A DNA stretch of 64,000 nt from Defluviicoccus sp. (GCA_028820505.1 JAPPIT010000004.1:1-64000), one strand, 5' to 3'; positions 18,761 through 27,542 are shown, counted from the stretch's first letter. Program-made: numbers and translations. Notes: generated by a model from the letters alone, not told the origin.

Positions 18761-19397
18761 GTCCCTCACCGTCGCGTCTCCGGCGCGGGGCGGATTCGCT
18801 CCCGGCCGCTGCATCGGCGGTGCACTGCCCGCCCGGTCGGATTCGCGCGCATGCGACTCGGCCGCCCCATGCTGTCGTATGGGGCCGAATCTAACCCAAC
18901 GGGCACAGGAAAAACCACTTTCCGGGACGGTAGGAGGGGCGCGACCGCGCACCGGTGGAGCGGAAGCGCGCCCGGTGCCGGCCTGGCGCGGATCCGGGAG
19001 CGATGGAGCGATCCCGATTCGACGCGCGTCAGGAGAAGGCGCCTGCTGCGCGCGCGTCCACAAGACACAATGAAGGTAAAGAGTCCCCGGAAAAGATACT
19101 ATAGGGGCCTCGGTTCGGTCGTTCGTTTCCTATAGTGTGTCGATACGATGCGAAATCCCGTCCGAGCAGGAGGATTGTGTCGGCTGCCGTCGTACCCGGG
19201 GTTGCCGCGATGCGATCGAACCGGCCTGGATTGGCAGCCCGTCCATGGAGGACAAGCCGCATGGCGGATCGCGACGCACCGGGAGTCTCCGTCGGGCCCT
19301 CGATCGCCGCCCGTCCGGCAGTCACGGTCGTCGCCGCGGCGAACGGTATCCACACCGTCGGTATCTTCGCCCCACGACTCCTGCCGGGCGCCAGTCG
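18761..19397. other. Intergenic stretch with dispersed repeat
   Basis: Holds the repeat copy at 19124-19280. An AT-richer section around 19066-19135 may carry the promoter of the phosphorelay gene. No supported gene. Confidence 0.45.
19124..19280 (+). repeat. Dispersed repeat, copy A (about 157 bp)
   Basis: From CGTTTCCTATAGTGTGTCGA to GCGACGCACC the sequence aligns along its whole length with the minus strand of 52438-52600, by eye around four fifths identical, with small indels. Shared blocks are TAGTGTGTCGATA, GGATTGTGTCGGC, GCCGCGATGCGAT, CGAACCGGCCTG and CGCATGGCG. Neither copy encodes a consistent protein, so this looks like a non-coding cassette, an IS remnant or a regulatory element. 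Confidence 0.75.
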
Positions 19398-19634
19398 GTG
19401 ACCGCCATATGGATCCTTGTGGTCGCCTTCACGACCACGGCAAGCCCGTCGCCGGTAATCCCGGAGCCTGCCGCGTTCATCGACGAGAGGTCGTGCCAGG
19501 AGGCCCAGCGTTCCTTGCGCGCCGCCGACCTGCAGCCCTACTCCCCGCCCAACAGCCGGATCGTCGCGGTGAGGAGCGGATGCCTCGCCGTCGATGTCAC
19601 GTCACTGCTCCCCGCACGTGAAGATGCCGCATGA
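19398..19634 (+). CDS. Small exported protein with two cysteines, 78 aa
   Basis: A GTG at 19398 opens a frame with a short signal-like segment (VTAIWILVVAFTTTASPSPV) and a mature part with Cys in DERSCQEAQRSL and Cys in VRSGCLAVDV, spaced as for one disulfide. Small periplasmic proteins of this design are common in alphaproteobacteria and uncharacterised. No ribosome binding site is striking, so the start is uncertain. Confidence 0.5.
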   Translation: MTAIWILVVAFTTTASPSPVIPEPAAFIDERSCQEAQRSLRAADLQPYSPPNSRIVAVRSGCLAVDVTSLLPAREDAA

Positions 19635-20052
19635 AGCACGCCCCGTCCGGGAGGACGCCTGTGCCGCGCGGAGACGGCCAATACCGCGGCGGGGATGATC
19701 GTCCAGGACCATCGGGTGGACCGTCATGCGGATACGGTCAGGTTGCCGACGCTCATGGGGAACGAATTCGACTCGGTCGGCCTTGTGCGCGAGAGCCGGG
19801 TGCGGCCCATAGTCCTCGACGAGAGATTGCCGGACGACCGCTTCGTCCAGGACGCGGATACCGATCCTATCTCCGCCGGGAACCCCGATGTGTCGATCGT
19901 CAACGACCCGCGCCTGCTGCCGCGCCCGGGCGGGGCGCGGACCGGCGCGGACCGATCCTGCGGTGCCCCTCCCCGGAGCAGGGACGAAAGGCCCATTTGG
20001 CATGGGTTCCGGGGATGGGGGCGAACCGCTTGGGAAGAAGGGAACCAAGCCG
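19635..20052. other. Stretch with an unassigned open frame
   Basis: A frame beginning near 19695 reads acidic and fairly protein-like for about 75 codons (GNEFDSVGLVRESRVRPIVL, then DADTDPISAGNPDVSIVND) and then becomes Arg/Gly-rich as it nears the lipoprotein gene. It could be a gene remnant; I cannot name it. Nothing else is seen. Confidence 0.3.
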
Positions 20053-21075
20053 ATGAATTTCCAGCGCGTGCTTGTCGTTGCCATTGCAGGTACGGCGTTG
20101 ACCCTCGGCGGGTGTACGGGTGGGGGCGGGGATGAAGCCGCGCCGCTGCCCCCGGTCGAGATTCCGGAGCTCACGCCCGAGCCCCAGCCGTTTCGCGCGC
20201 AGACGTCCTTCGCCGATGGCGTGCTCAGCGTCGACGTGGTGGTTCCCGACGGCGGCACCCGCACGCTCGATACCGTGCGAAACACGGACTGGACAGGGGG
20301 GTTGTTTCTCCCCCGCCCCGTCCAGCCCGGTCACTCCAACCGCGAATGGATGCTGTCGGACAACCACTATGACGGCCGGGTGTTCCTCTACGCCCTCGTC
20401 TCGTGGGACAACGCCGACCCGACCGATTACCTCGCGGCGGGATGGTGGCTGACCTACCCGCCGGATGTCGACTACCGGGACTTCGAGACCGCCGCCCGCG
20501 GGGTGTATCTCGATGGCCCGGAGATCGATCCGGCCCACCCGCCCGCCCTGCCCCTCGAGGGCACGGCCAGCTATGCCGGTGGGATGGGCGGTCTGTACAC
20601 GTACACCTACGGACGGGCGTGGGGCGAACTCGCAGGCGCCACCGAGATCACGGAGTTTGCCGGGCTGGTTGCCTTGACCGCCGACTTCGAGCGGAACCGC
20701 CTCACCGGCTGCCTCGGCTGTCTGGCGCCGATCGAGACCGCACCCGGTCGCCATCTCTATCCGGTCGTACCGTGGCGGGGGCCCGATCCCGCCGCATTGC
20801 CCGCCGACTACGACGTGCGCTTCGAAGCCCGGATCGGCGCCAGAGGCGCCTTCGGGGATACCGCCATCAGCGTGACCCATCCCGACCGCGCCGTCGTCAG
20901 CAGCGCCGGGACGTGGCGAGGACAGTTCTCTAACCGGCAGGACGTGGATGGCAATCCCCGGCGCGTGGTCGGCTCGACCGATGTGCTGTTCGCCGAGGAG
21001 GACGGCTCGCATGGACGCTTTACCGGCATCTTCGATGCGTTGACGCCCAAGACCGTCGAGCCGCCTGAGCGGTGA
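20053..21075 (+). CDS. Lipoprotein with TbpB/transferrin-binding-like barrel (paralog)
   Basis: The 340-residue product has a lipoprotein signal peptide (MNFQRVLVVAIAGTALTLGG then lipidated Cys21) and a Gly/Pro-rich tether. The beta-rich body contains DPTDYLAAGWW and GTASYAGGMGGLYTYTYG, matching the gene at 14167. The C-terminal part is the classic TbpB-like barrel run: VRFEARIGARGAFGDTAISV, GTWRGQFSNR, VVGSTDVLFAEEDGSHGRFT. The pair Cys-Leu-Gly-Cys (GCLGC) in the middle could form a tight disulfide or metal site. It is directly followed by a family-3 solute-binding gene (51 bases), so the two probably act in one uptake or sensing pathway. Ligand unknown. Confidence 0.75.
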   Translation: MNFQRVLVVAIAGTALTLGGCTGGGGDEAAPLPPVEIPELTPEPQPFRAQTSFADGVLSVDVVVPDGGTRTLDTVRNTDWTGGLFLPRPVQPGHSNREWMLSDNHYDGRVFLYALVSWDNADPTDYLAAGWWLTYPPDVDYRDFETAARGVYLDGPEIDPAHPPALPLEGTASYAGGMGGLYTYTYGRAWGELAGATEITEFAGLVALTADFERNRLTGCLGCLAPIETAPGRHLYPVVPWRGPDPAALPADYDVRFEARIGARGAFGDTAISVTHPDRAVVSSAGTWRGQFSNRQDVDGNPRRVVGSTDVLFAEEDGSHGRFTGIFDALTPKTVEPPER

Positions 21076-21125
21076 GCCCGCCAGCGCCCGACCGCCCGCC
21101 GTTCCGCAAGTCGAGGAGGAAAGCC

Positions 21126-22130
21126 GTGTTGCGTCCCACCATCTTCGCATCGATCACCCTATTGTCTCTCGGCTTGGCGACCGCCGGTGCCTCGGCCGAG
21201 GGCTGTCCCAAGGTGGACAGGAAGCTCTCCTTCGGCTTCTACGCCCATTTCGAGCCCGTCAGTCACAGCGCCGCCGACCGGCCCGGGGCTCCCGGCTTCG
21301 ACACCCATCTTGGCTACGAGGCCGATCTGCTGAGCGCGCTTGAGGCGATCGAAGGCGCCAACCTCTCGTTCTCGCGCAAGGGCATCGCGGAATGGGCCGG
21401 GATCTGGCAACTCCCGGCCGCCGGGTGGTTCGATGTCGTGGGCGGCGGCATCACGATCCTCGAGACCCGAACCAGGGATTCCGCCGGCAAGACGACGATC
21501 GTCTTCACCTCGGGCCACATCGCGTTCCGTCACTCCCTTCTCGTGCGGGCGGAGCACACCCGTCGTCTTGCCCGCTACGGGGATCTCACCGGCGCGGACC
21601 GCGTGGGCGTGGTCAGGGGGACGACGGGCGAGGCGCGGCTGCTGGAGCTGACCGGCATCGCCAACGCCGCCGGAGTGCTGGCGGCCGGCACCCGGGTGGA
21701 GACGCCGGACGGCCCGGTTCCAGCGGACGGCAGCGCCGCCTACGTCATCAACGCCGCCGGGGTTTCGCCGATGCTGACCGGCAGGCGTCAATTGCGACCG
21801 GCCTCAGCCGCGATGCCCAGGGTGATGTACTACTCGGAAGAGCCGGCGCTGATCGAGGCACTTGTGTCCGGGCGGATCGACGCCGTCGCGAAGGACGAAA
21901 TCGGCAACCGGGCCGACGCGGCGGCTCATCGCGGCACTCTCGTCGTCACGGCTGTGGACAGCCGGGCGGAGGCCGGCGGGTTCGCGTTTGCGGCGAAGGA
22001 CGCGCCGCTTGCGGCCTGCTTCGACCGCCACATCGCTCGGCTGACCGATGGCGGGCGGATCGGCTTTCGGGACTGGCTCGACGACCGACAGGTGTTCATG
22101 CGGCGCGCCTCGCAGTTCGGACGAAGGTAA
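21126..22130 (+). CDS. Family-3 extracellular solute-binding protein
   Basis: A GTG at 21126 follows GAGGAGGA and opens a 334-residue protein with a signal peptide (cut near ASA-E24). The mature part matches the family-3 periplasmic-binding fold: SFGFYAHFEPVSHSAADRP, FDTHLGYEADLLSALEAIEG, a first-lobe segment with FDVVGGGITILETRTRDS and TSGHIAFRHSLLVRA, and a second lobe with GVVRGTTGEARLLELTG. No permease or ATPase gene is adjacent, so it may serve a transporter elsewhere, or a receptor. It comes right after the TbpB-like lipoprotein gene. A paralogous stump remains at 6131-6439, where the neighbours are also micro-membrane proteins. The longer frame from 21072 adds no signal and is rejected. 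Confidence 0.82.
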   Translation: MLRPTIFASITLLSLGLATAGASAEGCPKVDRKLSFGFYAHFEPVSHSAADRPGAPGFDTHLGYEADLLSALEAIEGANLSFSRKGIAEWAGIWQLPAAGWFDVVGGGITILETRTRDSAGKTTIVFTSGHIAFRHSLLVRAEHTRRLARYGDLTGADRVGVVRGTTGEARLLELTGIANAAGVLAAGTRVETPDGPVPADGSAAYVINAAGVSPMLTGRRQLRPASAAMPRVMYYSEEPALIEALVSGRIDAVAKDEIGNRADAAAHRGTLVVTAVDSRAEAGGFAFAAKDAPLAACFDRHIARLTDGGRIGFRDWLDDRQVFMRRASQFGRR

Positions 22131-22244
22131 GGGATCCGGATGCCTCCCCGTTCTTCACCTATAGCGGCGGGTCGCGGGGATCGACCCCTCATCCCGCTCC
22201 ATCGCAGCGTCGACTGGCCGGGCCCTGCGCGCCCGGAGAAACAC

Positions 22245-22409
22245 ATGGAAGCCGATCGCGGCACAGGTCAGCCCCGGCGGGTGGCCCACGTAACGCTTTG
22301 GCCGCCAGCGCTCATCCTGCTCGCTTCGGTGGCCGTGACGCCGATATCCGGCGCGACGATCGCGCTGGCCGCGGGTGCCTTCCGAGGACAGGCAAGGCGG
22401 AGCAAATGA
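22245..22409 (+). CDS. Small membrane protein, 54 aa
   Basis: ATG 22245 follows CCCGGAGAAACAC. The product is MEADRGTGQPRRVAHVTLWP, then one hydrophobic helix (ALILLASVAVTPISGATIAL) and a basic tail. Its stop TGA overlaps the ATG of the next gene (ATGA), so both are translated in turn. Unknown family; belongs to the lipoprotein and solute-binding module. Confidence 0.55.
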   Translation: MEADRGTGQPRRVAHVTLWPPALILLASVAVTPISGATIALAAGAFRGQARRSK

Positions 22410-22555
22410 GTCGATTCTTCGAGGATATCCTCCGATCCCTCGGCCTAGCGGAGCCTGTAGAACCCTCGGAACTTGTCCGGCTCGGATACGCGGCCGCCCT
22501 GCTGCTGGTGCTGCTCTGCGCCGTGGCCGCGTTCCTGCTCTGGCTGGCGCTCTGA
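22406..22555 (+). CDS. Small tail-anchored membrane protein, 49 aa
   Basis: The product has an amphipathic N-terminal helix (MSRFFEDILRSLGLAEPVEP) and a C-terminal membrane helix (GYAAALLLVLLCAVAAFLLW). It starts inside the stop of the preceding gene. The design is the same as that of the 50-aa protein at 7080-7232, though the sequences differ. Confidence 0.6.
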   Translation: MSRFFEDILRSLGLAEPVEPSELVRLGYAAALLLVLLCAVAAFLLWLAL

Positions 22556-22956
22556 GCGAAGCTGTCGGCGCCGTGTGAACGTCCGGCGTCGGAACGAGGC
22601 CCATGGGCCGGCGTTCCGGCCCTGAACGGCCCGGTGACGATCTAACGTAAGCACGATACGGCGCGGATCCGGCATGAGCGTGCGCCTGGCAGCTCGATCC
22701 CATACTCGGCATCGCCGCCGACCCCGGTGTGGATACGCCCAACTCGGAGACCGCGACATCGAGGTCGCCGCTCAGCGGGTCGGACAGGCCATCGCACGAA
22801 CCATCGGTCCGGAGAACGATCGAACCGCCGCTGTCGTCCCCCATGCCCTCCGGCTGTTCGGTCGTGGTCACCATGTTGCTTCCGGACTCGCCCTCCCACA
22901 GCAGCAAGCGCGCGCAACTCCCGAGACCCGTTGGCGGCGCCCGCGTCGAATGGAAT
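22556..22956. other. Stretch with integrase tail relic
   Basis: Only the integrase relic at 22674-22810 is recognised; the remainder shows no gene. Confidence 0.4.
22674..22810 (+). pseudogene. Tyrosine integrase, C-terminal tail relic
   Basis: The frame contains YAQLGDRDIEVAAQRVGQAI followed by ARTIG, which lines up with YAHLADRDIKRAAERVGREI of the integrase fragment at 39294-39800. This region includes the nucleophile tyrosine and the final helix. Everything upstream of the tyrosine has degenerated into an Arg/His-rich string, so only the tail survives. Confidence 0.65.
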
Positions 22957-23622
22957 TCATCGGCTGGTTCGGCGATATTCGGCAGCGAGGTGTCTCACGC
23001 CGTTCTCGATGTCCGAGATCGCGCCCGGGATCTCGCGGGCGATGAGCTCCATCGCGCGCAACGTTTCGATCCGCGGGCGGCACGCCTCCATGTCGCGGTC
23101 CGGGAACAGCCCGCCCAGCATGCCGCAGGCGTCCGCCAGGCCGATAAGAGCCGCGTCGCGGGGTGCGGGTATGTCGCCGGAGAACAGCGCGTCGCCGACG
23201 CGCAGCCGGACGTCCCGCCGGGCCGCGCGTTCGGCGACGGCACTGCCCCGGGCGCCGAAGACCCAGTGGAAGCTGTTCTCCGGAAGACGCAGAATGCCGC
23301 GCCGGACGAGGCTCACGGTTGCCCGGTCGCGGGCGATCCGCGCCTCCCGTTCCGACAGCGCCGCGATCCAGCTGCGGGCGTCCGCCGCCTCTTCCAGCCC
23401 GCCGATCCTCGCCAGCACCCGGTCGAGCGCGGGATTGCCGGTCGGGGTTCGGTCGACGACGAACAGGGTCGCGGGGTCCGTGTCGATCCGGTTGGCGAAG
23501 GCGAGGTCCATCAACACCGCGCCGGCGAACGCACAGGCGACGGCCGAGCTGGGCGCCGCGGCGGCGGTCCCGCCTTCCTCGTCCAGCAAGAGAAGCAGCA
23601 ATTCTTCGGTGAAGCTCAGCAT
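22957..23622 (-). CDS. GPP34 (Golgi phosphoprotein 3) domain protein
   Basis: The 221-residue product begins MLSFTEELLLLLLDEEGGTA, the hallmark of GPP34/GOLPH3-type domains, and continues with the family's helix-rich pattern: an Ala-rich helix ending VLMDLAFANRID, a VVDRTPTGNPALDRVLARIG segment, and a beta-hairpin-like turn RRGILRLPENSFHWVFGARG. In eukaryotes this fold binds phosphoinositides at the Golgi; bacterial members are poorly characterised and may bind lipids or regulate them. No signal peptide; cytoplasmic or membrane-peripheral. Start ATG 23622 is supported by the family's conserved N-terminus. Confidence 0.85.
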   Translation of the reverse strand: MLSFTEELLLLLLDEEGGTAAAAPSSAVACAFAGAVLMDLAFANRIDTDPATLFVVDRTPTGNPALDRVLARIGGLEEAADARSWIAALSEREARIARDRATVSLVRRGILRLPENSFHWVFGARGSAVAERAARRDVRLRVGDALFSGDIPAPRDAALIGLADACGMLGGLFPDRDMEACRPRIETLRAMELIAREIPGAISDIENGVRHLAAEYRRTSR

Positions 23623-24493
23623 CGCGGATCGATCGGGGTCAGGCGATATCGGCCGGCGCGACCCGCGCGACGTTCGGTTCGTGTGAAGCGGCGGGCAGCG
23701 GCAGGCAGGCGCGGCCGGGATCGAGCGCCGCTTCGCCGCCCGCGACCGGATCCGGCATCGCCCGCTAGGTCCATCGATCGCGGGGAACCCCGGCGGCGTG
23801 GACGTCGATCGGGCGATCGTCGCCGATTCTCGCTCCAGTGCTTTCGGTTTCGCGGCAGCGAAAGCTCGCGAGATGCATCGGCCGCCTCCACGCATCGCCA
23901 ACCCGAACCGGGTCATGGACCGAGACGCGAAACTCTCATGTCCGCAACACATGGATCAATGGGATAGAAAGAATAATAGTTATGGAAAATGTTCATATCG
24001 AACGATGCCTGCGGCGTTTGCCCTCGCAGGAGCCTGATCGAACGTACGGTCCGATAGGAGGAGGCTATCCGATCCAAAAGAAAACGGTCTTGGAAGCAGG
24101 TTCCGAATGTCGACATTTCCAGAGCCGGTTCGAAGGAGGGGACTGTATTTGGAGAGGCTGCCGGGAGGCGTCCGAGGTGAGAAGCAACGCGCGTAGGGGA
24201 TCGAGGTGCGCGGCCCCGAGGTGCCGCGACCGAACGGTCGGGCCGGCGCGCCGACGCCCGTGGAACAGAAGTAGTCGGCCTTGGCTGGTTCTGCTTAGCA
24301 GTCCCTTCACGAAATTTCCGATGGCATGCTCTGCGGCGATCGAGTCCCGGTTCGAGGAACACCGCCGCTTGTGACGTGATCGAGAAGACAGGGACGGATC
24401 GTGCGCAAGGGATCGACACCCCTCGCACGAGATCGCATCGGCCTGTCGGGACGGCACGGTCCAGAGTAGGCGGGTAGATAGCTGAGGGCGCAA
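23623..24493. other. Intergenic stretch, lower GC centre
   Basis: A stretch around 23935-24060 is clearly more AT-rich than the genome average and may hold promoters or be foreign DNA. No gene supported; open frames are Arg/Ser-rich. Confidence 0.4.
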
Positions 24494-24775
24494 TCAGCGC
24501 GAACCGCCGAAAGCCCCGATCAGTCCATCGCGTTCGAAGATACCCCCGACCTCGCCATGGTCGGATCCATAGAACCGGCCTTCGATCGAGCTCGCCTTGT
24601 CCCGCGCCTCCCGCAGCACCGTGTCCAGGTCAAGGCTCGTGCCGATGCGCAGGATCGCCGCGGTCAGCGTCCCCTCGCACGCGGCGGTATCGTCTTCGCG
24701 CGGAGTGTCGTCGTGCGCCGATTCGCCGGTCTCGCGCGGGGCGTCGTCCCACGCGGTTTCGTCGCCCTGTCCCAT
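24494..24775 (-). pseudogene. GAF sensor kinase, N-terminal stump
   Basis: The 93-codon frame encodes an acidic leader and then LTAAILRIGTSLDLDTVLRE, which closely matches LSAAILRISASLDPATVLRE at residues 23-42 of the large phosphorelay protein (16409-18760). After that only fragments of GAF sequence remain (RFYGSDHGEVGGIFERDG) before a stop. The GAF, kinase and output domains are missing. Either a truncated relative or a small stand-alone domain; truncation is more likely. Confidence 0.6.
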
Positions 24776-25552
24776 GGTCCCGTCCTCCCCGGTTCCCGCC
24801 GCCGGCGGGCGGTTCGCTGCATCAATGTGACGATATAGACATAATAAATGTCCGAAAAGACATGTTTAAGGCATAATATTCATGCGTCCAGCACCGGTAT
24901 TCCGACGACAAATGGCAAGATTTGGAGCAAGGTCTTGTCAATTTCGATGTTATGGGCATACCGTGCCCCCGTCCCGGGGCCGCCATGCGTCCGGCAGCTG
25001 AGGGCGAGCGCAGGGACCTGGTCCGTCGGGGAGTTACGGCAATGCGGTTTGCGAGGTTCACAAGGCCGGCCGGTCGGGATGGCGCGCATCGCCCCGACAC
25101 CCAGTCAGTTAGAGGAATCTCCGGAATGATCGATCGAGTGTTCGGATTCAATGACGCGCACGCCCGGAGGGCCGCCGCTTCCGCGGGCGGTTCGGCCGGC
25201 GGAATGCCGCTCACGGGGGAATTCGCGGTTGGCGGCGATGCCTCCGGGTGTGGAATAGGCGCCGAGCGCCCATCTGCGTGTTGCGTCATGAGGGCGCTCC
25301 ACCAGGCCTCGGCGGCGCCGCCCGTATTCTCCCGCCGCTCTCGTTCCGAACTCCGAACTCGCTCTTCTGAGCCTGCCCGCGCCGCTCGTCCGCAAAGCGG
25401 CGGGGCGGTTGGGCGTGTCTCCTCCTGCCTCTCGGACGCGCCACGCGGTTCGTACCGGCGGCTGCGTACCGGCACTTCCCGCCGGCCGGCCGCGGCCCGC
25501 GCCGCGGCGGGGCTCCGGGCGGCTCTCTCGAACGCCTTCTGACGTGGTTGCA
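24776..25552. other. Intergenic stretch upstream of the flavoprotein gene
   Basis: Contains the AT-rich segment with the inverted repeat at 24848-24863 and nothing else that I can support. Confidence 0.4.
24848..24863. promoter_or_regulatory. Inverted repeat upstream of the GAF stump
   Basis: ATGTC (24848-24852) and GACAT (24859-24863) flank a 6-base centre inside an AT-rich stretch just upstream of the stump's start. It could be an operator of the former promoter. Confidence 0.35.
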
Positions 25553-26926
25553 ATGAGCCGGACCCGGCCCGTCGTCGTGATCGGTGGCGGGATCGCCGGG
25601 CTTGGGGCGGCCTTCCGGCTTCGAAGGCGGGGCGTTCCGGTCATGGTTTTCGAAGCGGCTTCGACAACGGGCGGCCGAATTGCCGGGGCCGAAATGCACG
25701 GCTTTCAAATGGACCTCGGCGCCAACATTTTTCTAGAGACCTACGGCGCAGTCCGGGAAATTGCCGAAGAACTCGGCGTGCCCTTGCGGCGGACCCGCGT
25801 GCCCATCAACGGAGGCGTGTTTTTCAACGGGAGGCTTCACGGTTTCTACGGCGGCGACCGGCTGGGAAGCCGATTGAAGACGCTCAAGACGCTGTTGTCT
25901 CTTCGACTGCTGTCGCCAAGAGGCGTCCGGGAGGCCCTGCGGTTCGTCAGGATGTTGCGGGCGCGCGCCGACGATCTGAGCTTCGACGATCCTTCAGGCG
26001 CCTTGGATCTCGACACCGGGGAGAGCATTGGCGAGTTCTTCGAGAAGCGCATCGGAACCGAGTGTCTCGACCGGTTCGTCGGTCCGACGCTGGCCAGCTA
26101 CACCTTCGGGAGACCGGATGAGGTGGGGGTGGTGTATGCAATGATCGCGGCCTGGAATTTCGGCCTGAACGGGACGGCGTGGCCCTGCATGCCCGAGCGA
26201 GGTCCGGCTGTCTTCGTCGACGCTCTGGCGGATGCGTGCCGGGAAGACATCCGGTTGTCCACACCGGTCCGCCGCATCGAGATCGAGGATGGCGCCGTGA
26301 AGGGCGTGAGCATCGACGGGGGCTTTGTCGAGGCCGATGCGGTGATCTGCGCCACCACCGCTACCACGGCCCTGAGGATCGCTACCGGCCTGCCTGCCGA
26401 GATCCGCGATGTCCTGGATCGGGTGACCTATTCGAAATGTTGCCGCGTGTTTTTCGGACTCCAATCGAGCCCTTTGCCCAAAGACTGGTATGCCGCGTGC
26501 TTTCCCGCTGCAACCGGGGCGACGATGGTCGGCATATCCAATTCGGCAGTGCTTCTGCCGGGAACGGTGCCGGAGGGCAAGACGCTTCTGGATGCGCTCG
26601 TGATGGGAAAGCAGGCGGAGGAACTGTTCGCCCTGAGCGACGCGGAGGTGGGGGGGAGGATGCTGTCCGAAGTCCGAAGGTTTTTCCCGGCCATGACGGA
26701 AGAACCCTTGTTTACCCACGTCCATCGTTGGGGCGAGGCCGTGTGCCTCGCACCCGGCGGCGTCATGACGGCGCTGCAGGAAATGCGCCAGCGGTGTCTT
26801 GGGAGCGTCCACGGTTTGTTTCTGGCCGGCGAGTACATGGGGGTGCCCTCGACGAATGGAGCGCTCCGGAGCGGGATGAACGCGGCCGCCGATTGCGAAG
26901 CGTTCTTTTCACGCCCACGGGACTGA
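25553..26926 (+). CDS. Protoporphyrinogen oxidase-like FAD-dependent oxidoreductase
   Basis: The 457-residue flavoprotein has an N-terminal dinucleotide fold (PVVVIGGGIAGLGAAFRLRR with GGRIAG after it) and the amine-oxidase/PPO layout. Near the C-terminus is the second FAD-contact motif GLFLAGEYMGVPSTNGALRS. The middle contains the PPO-like AWPCMPERGPAVFVDALADA segment where other members have GG-x-x-x-L. Possible roles are oxidation of protoporphyrinogen or coproporphyrinogen in haem synthesis, or desaturation of a lipid or carotenoid-like substrate; haem genes are not adjacent. The ATG at 25553 gives the expected short run before the FAD motif. Confidence 0.8.
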   Translation: MSRTRPVVVIGGGIAGLGAAFRLRRRGVPVMVFEAASTTGGRIAGAEMHGFQMDLGANIFLETYGAVREIAEELGVPLRRTRVPINGGVFFNGRLHGFYGGDRLGSRLKTLKTLLSLRLLSPRGVREALRFVRMLRARADDLSFDDPSGALDLDTGESIGEFFEKRIGTECLDRFVGPTLASYTFGRPDEVGVVYAMIAAWNFGLNGTAWPCMPERGPAVFVDALADACREDIRLSTPVRRIEIEDGAVKGVSIDGGFVEADAVICATTATTALRIATGLPAEIRDVLDRVTYSKCCRVFFGLQSSPLPKDWYAACFPAATGATMVGISNSAVLLPGTVPEGKTLLDALVMGKQAEELFALSDAEVGGRMLSEVRRFFPAMTEEPLFTHVHRWGEAVCLAPGGVMTALQEMRQRCLGSVHGLFLAGEYMGVPSTNGALRSGMNAAADCEAFFSRPRD

Positions 26927-27149
26927 CCAGATGGTCTCGCCGCGGGGCCGGAGCACGGGGTCAGGAGGACGCGCACCCGGTCGCGCGCCACGGCGTGCGC
27001 CCGGTGCTCACCGACGATCTCCTCCAGACGCACGCGCGTCTCGGCGGCAAGCCCCTCGCTCCGGGCGAAGGCGGCGAAGCGCTGGATGAGCGCGGCGGCT
27101 CCGTCGAGGTCGAAGTGATGCTCGTCCTGCCTCCCGGCCCGGAGAAGGT

Positions 27150-27542
27150 GTGGTCGGCACGGTCATCGTCGCGCCCGTGCCAGGCGAAGACGTAGATGTC
27201 CGCTTGCCGGCCCGGGGTATCGATCCACACGCCCCCTTGTGTCCATAAGCCGCTGCGGGACGCGATATCGAAGGCCGGGGCGCGTCGCCTCCGGGCCGGT
27301 CCCTTGTCTCATGTTTGCCGCGCGGCGGCCTGCTTGATCTCCAGCCGGGCGCCGGAAGGCCCGTGCTCGCAATCCCACGCCGCCCAATCCCAACCGTCCA
27401 TCCAGGTCAGGCGCCAATCGTCCCCCAGTGCCGAGGCGATCATGCATTCGACATAGTCGCCGCGAGAGAGGTTGTTCATGATCGGCCCGTCGTAGCGTCG
27501 CCCGAGCATCGTCAGGATGTCTTCGTGCCGGAGTTCCTTCAC
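27150..27542 (-). pseudogene. Island-type nuclease-like hypothetical, broken by a TGA
   Basis: A GTG at 27542 begins a frame with KELRHEDILTMLGRRYDGPI, GDYVECMIASALGDDWRLTW and ARLEIKQAAARQT, features of a conserved hypothetical family found beside integrases, whose D/E...E-x-K pattern suggests a PD-(D/E)XK fold. At 27309-27311 an in-frame TGA stands where the family has Trp (QTW). The same frame continues past it with FDIASRSGLWTQGGVWIDTP and GRQADIYVFAWHGRDDDRAD, so one nonsense change interrupts it. After about 27150 the similarity stops. The minus-strand frame from about 27130 to 26935 (HHFDLDGAAALIQRFAAFAR) is unrelated and may be another remnant. Confidence 0.65.

Noticed and set aside
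17225-19135. A 636-codon open frame on the plus strand
   Set aside because: Antisense of the phosphorelay gene; no domains and Arg/Gln/Asp bias.
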